From: Owenia fusiformis | Lineage: Eukaryota > Annelida > Polychaeta > Sabellida > Oweniidae | DNA length: 64,000 nt | Assembly (NCBI GenBank): GCA_903813345.2 | Contig: CAIIXF020000003.1 | Span: forward strand, 33,286,159-33,350,158 | Reading direction: 5' to 3' | In this document: positions 57,700-64,000 of the stretch, one piece after another | Layout: the number at the start of each line of letters is the position of its first letter | How positions within the stretch are numbered: the first letter of the stretch is position 1 | Position numbers and translations under genes: made by a program | The notes under the pieces: model-generated | Databases searched by the model: none | What the model saw: only the letters and a program-made list of their open reading frames with translations | Told to the model about the DNA's origin: nothing

Positions 57700-57915
57700 G
57701 AGACTAATGTCCAGACATTTGATTTCTGATAAAAATGTTCAGATTAAACAGGTCACTTTTCCAAATCTGGTTGTTCACTGTTCAAATTAGGCGGTGTTCA
57801 GATTTAAGTTTTTTTAACATGGGAGTCAATGGGAGGAAAAAATGGGACCGAAAAAAAGTGTTCAAATTGGAAGGTGTTCAGATTAGCCAGGTGTTCAGAT
57901 AAACAGGTTCTACTG
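57700..57915. mobile_element. Tigger/pogo-like MITE
   Basis: The right end reads GATAAACAGGTTCTACTG followed by TA, and the body has AGGTGTTCAGATTAGCCAGG. Same family as 18720-18918. The left end is eroded. Confidence 0.65.
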
Positions 57916-57939
57916 TATTACAAATATTAAGAGCGAGGT

Positions 57940-58105
57940 AAGGTCAAGGAATCAATATCAAGGTTGTGTTTTGTCCAAGGGAAAATCGAAGAGGGAGGCG
58001 GGAAAGAGGACATGTTGCCTTTCCCATCCGCCATTTTTTGTTATCGTCACCGCAAAATTTTGAAAATCGCCTTGACGTAACCGTGATACTATAACACCCT
58101 GTTAT
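57940..58105. mobile_element. 3' end fragment of the CACGGTGTTA element
   Basis: CTTTCCCATCCGCCATTTTT, AATCGCCTTGACGTAACCGT and ATAACACC match the right end of the element at 49548-50373 (its 50290-50373). Confidence 0.8.
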
Positions 58106-58145
58106 TGCAGTAAATGCATCTGGAAGTTTCATGTCCGTGGTTTAC

Positions 58146-59263
58146 CAGGCCCGTAGCCAGGGGGCTCTGGAGGCTCGTCCGAGCCCCCCCCTGATATCTC
58201 CTAAAAAAATGTGGACATACCTTTTTGCTTCCTTGAAGAAAAACTTGCTCTTCCCCACATTCACTGGGCAATTAAGATTAAAAAACTGGCATTACTGTGC
58301 ATTGTTTTTCGAATTTGGGCATTATTTTTCAAAATTTGGCCCAATTTTTTTCACGGACATATTTGTGCCGCTTTCCCTCTTTTTTTTAGGATTCCTCCTT
58401 TATGTTTTGCTAAACAGAGCCTGCTGGTGGTTCCAGGGGGGGGGGCATGAGGCCGCCCCCCCCCTAGGATGGGCCTGGAAAAAATGTAGGCCCAAAAATA
58501 TTGTAGGGCCTCTTTAGTGGGCCTTTCTTTGGGATTACTTGACCCTTTTGGGCCTTATTTTTTCAATTTCAGGCCAAATTTTCAAAAAACGGGCTATAAA
58601 TTTTCAACACTTTGGCCCGAAATTCGGTTTTAGGGCCCTAAAAAATTTTACGCACGGCCCTAGGATGGGCCCAGATAAAAAACGTTTGGCAAAAGATATT
58701 GTAGGGCCTCTTTAGTTGGCCTTTACTTGATCTTTTTACTTGACCCTTATTTTTTCAAAAAACGGGCAATAATCTTCCAAATTTAGGCCCAAATCTTGGT
58801 TCTAGGGCCCTAAAGGGTTTCCGTGCGGCCATAGGATGGGCCTAGAAAAAAATAGGGCCTCTTTAGTGGGCCACTTTAGGCATTAATTGACCTTTTTGGG
58901 CTTTTTTATTTTAATTAAATGCCAAATTTTCAAAAAACGGGCCATAAATTTTCAAAATTTTCGCCTGGATTTTGGTTTTAGGGCACTAAATATTTTACGC
59001 GCGGCTCTAGGATGGGCCTAGAAAAAATATGTTGGGACAAAAATATTGTAGGGCCTCTTTAGCACTGGTTTCGAGACTATTTTAGTACACGAGTACGGGT
59101 CAAGGGATGCAGGATAAATTAGTTGGAGGATGATGTATCCCCTGGGTTTTATCCAGCATTCCAAAAATGACCAAAACCACTTGAAAAACTGCTCAAAATG
59201 GTGAAAAACTGCATGGTGTTGAAAATAATTTGACAATGGTAGAGGGTCCTGGCTATGGGCCTG
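58146..59263. mobile_element. Element with CAGGCCCGTAGCCAGG termini and ~185-bp internal repeats
   Basis: Left end CAGGCCCGTAGCCAGGGG and right end CCTGGCTATGGGCCTG are inverted repeats. Inside, about three units of ~185 bp (from 58470, 58660 and 58835, ending about 59060) each contain TAGGATGGGCCTAGAAAAAA, GTAGGGCCTCTTTAGTGGGC and CAAATTTTCAAAAAACGGGC. ORFs over the left end are readings of the terminus. No transposase is seen. Confidence 0.75.
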
Positions 59264-59920
59264 TTAATGGTAGATTCAAACTGATAGCATGGTCATACAG
59301 GGTTCTATAATAATAAATACTCTCAGAATAGGAAGTTTTCCCGGGGTTCTCGTGTCGTATCGTTCAGTAAGTAGCACTGGCTGCCAGGCTATTTTAGTAC
59401 GGGTTTCGAGAACTATTAGAACGGGTGTTGGAAACCCGGGTCCTGTCAATGTTTGCCATCACCCCTTTCTCAAAGAACGGGAGAAAATCCGTCCCCTCCC
59501 ATCCACATTAGTGTTGACGCGGAATTGAATGAATGTTTATTTCTTTTCAGGATTTTTGTTACATTTTTTACAATACAGGGTGTCCCAAAAAAGGAAACCA
59601 GCAAAAGATTGCTTATTTCTCAAATATGAATAATGATAGGAAAATTTCACAGCTACCATCTGATAGATCATGATGTCCTCTTTCTTAAGATACCAAAGTT
59701 GTCTATTTTTCTTCACGGATGACTGAGTTATAAGGGATTTAAGTGACCATGTCAGAAATGAGTTTGTACCACTTTCAGCCAAGTCAATTTCACCATCATA
59801 ACAAAGTGATAAGTAACAACAAACATCAGGATATCACTCTTTTACTCATTTATTCCAATTAAAATTACACATATCATATTTAACATCCCTTTTATATCCC
59901 AATGTCCATTCAAAGTTGTT

Positions 59921-61080
59921 TTAACCCCACTGTCCTTCAACATGATCCCCATTCCTTTCAATGCAAATGTCTGCCCTTGATCTCATCGCACGTACTGCAT
60001 CCCTGATGATGTCTCTCGGTCCCCTTAGATCCTCCACTGCTGCGACAATCCTGGTCCTTGGATCATCAACGTCTCTTGGTGGTGTTGTGAAGACTTTACC
60101 ATTGAGATAACCCCAAAGGAAGAAGTCGCAGAGTGTCAGGTCTTGGGATCTCGGTGGCCACTCAATCTCGTGGTTCAAGGCAATCACTCTATCGTTGATC
60201 ATTCTAAGGTAATCTTCTCCGTTAAGGTTGCCATTGAAGAAACACAGTCCGATGAGTGTCCCATTTCCACAAAGCCCGATCCAAAGGGAGATTTTCTCTC
60301 TATACACGTTAACATCATAGTTGAAGGCTGGTGGTTCATGCAGTGGTGCATACTCTCTGACATTTTGGGTGTTGACTATCCCATTCATAAAAAACGAGGC
60401 TTCATACCCGATGACCAAGTTATCCAAAAACAAGCGATTTTGGACGATCAGCCAACGGCAAAACTGAAGTCGTCTTGGTAGATCTGCATCAAGAAGTTGG
60501 TGACGCCTTTGAGGTTTGTATGGGTACCATCTAATGTCATCTAAACGAAGTGTGTGGAATTCCTACACCATTTCTTCTGGTAGAGATGTGGGGGTTCCTT
60601 TCGAGCTGGTCTTAAACAATCCTGATGTTTTCATCAGACCGAGCTGTTCTTCTTCTTCCAGAACGTCCCTTGTTGAGATTGAGACTTGTTCCTTCTCTCT
60701 GATACTTCTTGATATTCTTCCAGATTGTCGACTTAGCAGGTACATTTCTATCTGGGAAGCGTACTCTAAACTGATCAGCAACCTGCTGAAGGCTCCCACT
60801 TCTGAGCCACTCACTTACTACGAATACTCTTTGATCTTGGGTCAGCTGCATGAACTTGCTATGTTGAATGCTTGTTCAGAAATTGAGACTTGTTCCTTCT
60901 CTCTGATACTTCTTGATATTCTCCCAGATTGTCGACTTAGCAGGTACATTTCTATCTGGGAAGCGTACTCTAAACTGATCAGCAACCTGCTGAAGGTTCC
61001 CACTTCTGAGCCACTCACTTACTACGAATACTCTTTGATCTTGGGTCAGCTGCATGAACTTGCTATTTTGAATGCTTGTT
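59921..61080 (-). pseudogene. Mariner-type transposase, inactivated
   Basis: The N-terminal helix-turn-helix domain (MQLTQDQRVFVVSEWLRSGS, then GRSGRRRTARSDENI) is present. A 204-bp in-frame tandem duplication (60681 repeats at 60885) makes two copies of it. The catalytic part shows ASFFMNGIVNTQNVREYAP, NGNLNGEDYLRMIND and WPPRSQDLTLCDFFLWGY, the usual mariner order. Three losses argue against activity: the first Asp position before EASFF is Tyr, the segment that would carry the second Asp (between YLRMIND and the WPPRS block) is missing, and the two halves are in different frames. Plus-strand ORFs here are shadows. Confidence 0.85.
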
Positions 61081-61126
61081 CAGAAATGTGTATTTCGAAT
61101 AGGACATGGTCTTGCATAGCCATTTT

Positions 61127-62790
61127 CATACCTGCCAACCTAAGACCAAAATTTTTGCGTTTGATTTTTTTAAATTGCTGTATTTTTGCGGTAGATTTTT
61201 CCAAATGCGGCAGATTTTGCGGTATTTTTCAACAAAAATGCGGTAGTTTTTGCGGTATATTTAAAAAACGGTAGTTTTTGCGGTAGATTTTAAAAATGGT
61301 AGTTTTTGTGGTAAATTTTTTAAAAAACTGTAGTTTTTGCGGTAGTTTTTCAAAAAATACTGTAGTTTCTTAGGTTTGGGGTAGATTTTTGAAAAAAGTG
61401 TAATTTTGCGGTAGAAATTTTAAAAAGCGGTAGTTTTTTGAAAAATCTGTAGTTTTGCGGAAGATTCTGAAAAAATGCGGTAGTTTTACGGTAGATTTTG
61501 AAAAAATGCAGTAGTTTTTACGGTAGTTTTTTGAAAAACCGGTAGTTTTTAGGAAGATTTTGAAAAAATGCTGTAGTTGTACGGTAGATTTCGAAAAATG
61601 CGGTAGTTTTTACGGTAATTTTTTGAAAAACCGGTACTTTTGCGGAAGATTTGCAAAAGATGCGGTACCTTTACGGTAGATTTTGAAAAAATGCGGTAGT
61701 TTTTGCGGTAGATTTCTAAAAAACTAATGAATAAAACAGTATGTTAACCCTGTTATCACACCAACTAGTTCTCACTACGTTCTCGAAAACGGGCTGAAAG
61801 TGTGCACGAACGGATTTGACGTACTAAGAACCCACTAAGAACCGTTTGGGATCTGTTACAAACTTCATGAAACTACTCGAATGAGTAGGTCCTCCAGAAC
61901 TTAGAGCATGCTCAAAATTTTCTGGTGATCGTCACGTTCTGCAATCAGCACGAGTGATAACGTACTTAAGACGACCTGGACGCACTGGGGACACACTACG
62001 AACGGAAGTGTCGTACTTCAATCCTACTAGGGACGTATTACGTTTTGTAGTCAGGCGTAAATTGCAGCCGTGAGTACCCCAATCTAGTCCGTTTGTAGCT
62101 CGTTCATTCTGTTCGTAGACAGACACTCGACCGAATAAAAATAAATGCGTTCTGCACGGATTAGGGACACGATGTTCACTATTTTAGAACGAGTTCAACC
62201 GTATGGAAATTTGGTGGATAATTTAGTAACATATTAGGACGTATTGAGAACGAGGAACAACTAATTGTCAACTGGTTTAAACTGATTAAGGACGTAATTG
62301 AACTGCTTGGTTACGTTGTGTAGACCAGACGAACGCACAATTTAACCCCATCTAAACCATGCAGACGGAATAAAGACGAGATGAACGTATTAAAAACTGC
62401 TTATGAACGAATTAACAAAAATAGCTATCACACCAGAACCATGTCACTGAGTTCTGCAAAACGTTGCCGAATCGGTTTTAAACTGTGTGCGAACTGAATG
62501 AACGTAGCTACAACGTTCTACGGTCTGTTTACGAACTTCATGGACTTTCCCGGACGGGGAATGTGAAAGACTTCAATTTTAAGCATTTCCAAACAAAAAC
62601 GGGAGATTTTACGGTAGTTTGAACAAAAATACTGTTGATTTTAGCAGAAATACGGTAGATTTTCAAAAAAAAATTTACGGGCGTTTTAACGGGAAAAATG
62701 GCATTTTCTTACGGTAGTTTGTCATTTTTTACGGAAAAACGAAAAATTTACGGTAGATTCCCGTAAAAATACGGTAGGTTGGCAGGTATG
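61127..62790. mobile_element. Nested element with CATACCTGCCAACCT termini and CGGTAG repeats
   Basis: Perfect 15-bp inverted ends (CATACCTGCCAACCT at 61127, AGGTTGGCAGGTATG ending at 62790) are flanked by CATTTT on both sides (61121-61126 and 62791-62796), a probable target duplication. Subterminal regions (61180-61720 and 62595-62785) are arrays of TGCGGTAGTTTTTGCGGTAG-like words of ~30 bp. The core (about 61740-62590) is less A/T-rich unique sequence with many ACGAAC and GTACG words and no gene. No transposase is encoded. Confidence 0.85.
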
Positions 62791-63460
62791 CATTTTAATC
62801 CCTCATTGTTCAGCCATTCATGACAGAAAAAGTGTCACAAACTAATTTCTGACATGGTCACTTAAATCTCTTAAAAAAATAAACACCTTTGGTATCATAA
62901 GAAAAAGGACATCATAACCTATCAGATGGTAGCTGCATGTGAAATTTTCCTATTATTATTCATATTTGAGAAATAAGCAATCTATTGCTGGTTTACTTTT
63001 TTTGGGACACACTGTACAGTACAATACCATTCATGGTTTACTCCTTTGTTAATACTTATCAAGAAAAATCCATTGAGTACTCCTTTCAATCATAAAATTA
63101 CTTTTTGATTCCGCAATGAGATGAATGGCCTTTTCATCAAATTTTCAAAATATGTTTGTCGAAATCTTCAACGTAATGGTAGGCCATATAGGGTATTTTT
63201 TTAATTCACATAAAAACTAAGTGGTCTCCCCTGATATCGTTCTGGGGCAATTCCTACATGAATGGGGATTCAGACCACTGGGAACGTCTAAATGAACTAT
63301 AGTAATTAGATATAGCCGAGAAATAGGGATTTACTTATTGATGGCAATCATTTGATTTTCATTATTTCATTACAACAGCCTCCAATATTCCAGTCTTTAT
63401 ACGGTTGTGGATAACTTGATATTACAATACACTTAGGACATGATTGGACAAGGGATCGCC

Positions 63461-63545
63461 ATGGAAACCGTACTTCCGTTGCCCCTAGCAACCGAAAAGT
63501 TAGATGTCTTACTGGACAAGGCTCAGGACTTTGCCATTTCACACG
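63461..63545 (+). CDS. GSS: Second glutathione synthetase gene, first coding exon only
   Basis: The exon reads METVLPLPLATEKLDVLLDK and AQDFAISH. It is the same length (85 bases) and phase as the first GSS coding exon at 33735, with the donor GTAAGA. An acceptor (ACACTTAG) lies just upstream, and an additional in-frame ATG at 63440 could add seven residues. The rest of the gene is beyond the window. It is on the same strand as the first copy, about 30 kb downstream, so this is a tandem gene duplication. Confidence 0.9.
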
Positions 63546-64000
63546 GTAAGAGTTGTTCGTTCGGTTAACAAAGATTGCCTATTTAGACAGCTCTATTTTC
63601 AAACATTGTCAAAAGCAATCGTTAAACATGGCTTATTTTTCACTAGGGAATTGTCACCCGGATGTCTCAATGAATAAGGTCAGTATTTAATACTCCAAAT
63701 GACAAATGGATTGAAGTTGTTTTGAAGTAATGTCATCAGGTCATGTAATAAGACTATACGATATGGATTCTCCAGTGAAAACACACAAGTAAACCCGGGC
63801 AGTTAGCATAGGAGGGTTGGATTCCAGGCTTGCATCTCGATATTCTGCAATATATGACAGGGGTGTAGCTAACAAGTCAAGTGGTTCTTCATGGGTTTGC
63901 GAGCGAAGCAAGTCGCTCAAAAAGGAGTACGGGAGCTCACAACCGGAAATTGTTTAAAATGTACATTATATACGGTGCATCCTGAGCATTTCAAACTATT
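63546..64000 (+). other. Intron of the second GSS copy
   Basis: No second exon is recognised. A CAGGGGTGTAGCTAAC terminus-like word at about 63858 suggests an element end of the type seen at 39496. Confidence 0.5.

Larger units (their letters stand above)
59576..63014 (-). mobile_element. Tc1/mariner-superfamily transposon with long terminal inverted repeats
   Basis: TA|CAGGGTGTCCCAAAAAAGGA at 59574 and TTTTTTTGGGACACACTG|TA ending at 63014 define the ends and the TA duplication. The inverted termini are over 200 bp and extend through GCTACCATCTGATAG and GACCATGTCAGAAAT. A damaged transposase lies on the minus strand (59921-61080), and a second element is nested at 61127-62790. Confidence 0.92.

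Noticed and set aside
60516-61274. 252-residue plus-strand ORF with an internal duplication
   Set aside because: It is the antisense of the duplicated transposase helix-turn-helix region; the minus-strand reading has the recognisable motifs.

Overview
This is an AT-rich, intron-bearing, repeat-dense animal genome segment. I infer a marine invertebrate from the intron and LINE/SINE/MITE content, but the species cannot be named from sequence alone. Four protein genes are recognisable by conserved motifs and consistent intron phases. They are the 3' half of mitochondrial arginyl-tRNA synthetase (RARS2, + strand, 5930-12348), a complete theta-class-like glutathione S-transferase (+ strand, 17505-29952, four exons, 236 aa), a complete eukaryotic glutathione synthetase (GSS, + strand, eleven coding exons, 33735-38506, 492 aa) and a single-exon MFS transporter of the Nodulin-like type (- strand, 43481-44983, 500 aa). 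The first coding exon of a second GSS gene sits at 63461-63545, so GSS is tandemly duplicated. With the GST next door this is a small glutathione neighbourhood.

Layout: 1-2700 is a ~185-bp satellite with a SINE inserted. 2893-3545 is a CpG-rich palindromic island. 5930-12348 is RARS2. 12.4-17.5 kb is gene-free. 17.5-30 kb is the GST gene, whose introns hold a 133-bp tandem array, several MITEs and a nearly full-length two-ORF LINE (about 23060-28990). A 3'-end fragment of the same LINE family lies inverted in RARS2. 31.6-32.7 kb is a minisatellite, followed by GSS. 39-43 kb holds short palindromic and MITE-like sequence. 43.5-49.5 kb is the MFS gene beside a large inverted repeat. 49.5-63 kb is a graveyard of nested DNA transposons (pogo/Tigger-like, TTAA-type, Tc1/mariner) with one unidentified two-exon gene model.

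The most unusual signal is that four separate tandem arrays are built from exon-intron boundaries of the two neighbouring genes. RARS2 carries a 110-bp array containing a 3' splice site, a 55-bp array containing a 5' splice site (split by a TA-flanked MITE), and a 12-copy 122/126-bp array of a whole anticodon-binding-domain exon segment, each copy with its own acceptor AG and with a 492-bp higher-order repeat. GST carries a 45-bp array containing the exon 2 donor. In each array nearly all of the extra splice sites would lead to an in-frame stop, so they are decoys or poison sites. At least three arrays begin and end in short homologies between exon and intron, which suggests how they were seeded.
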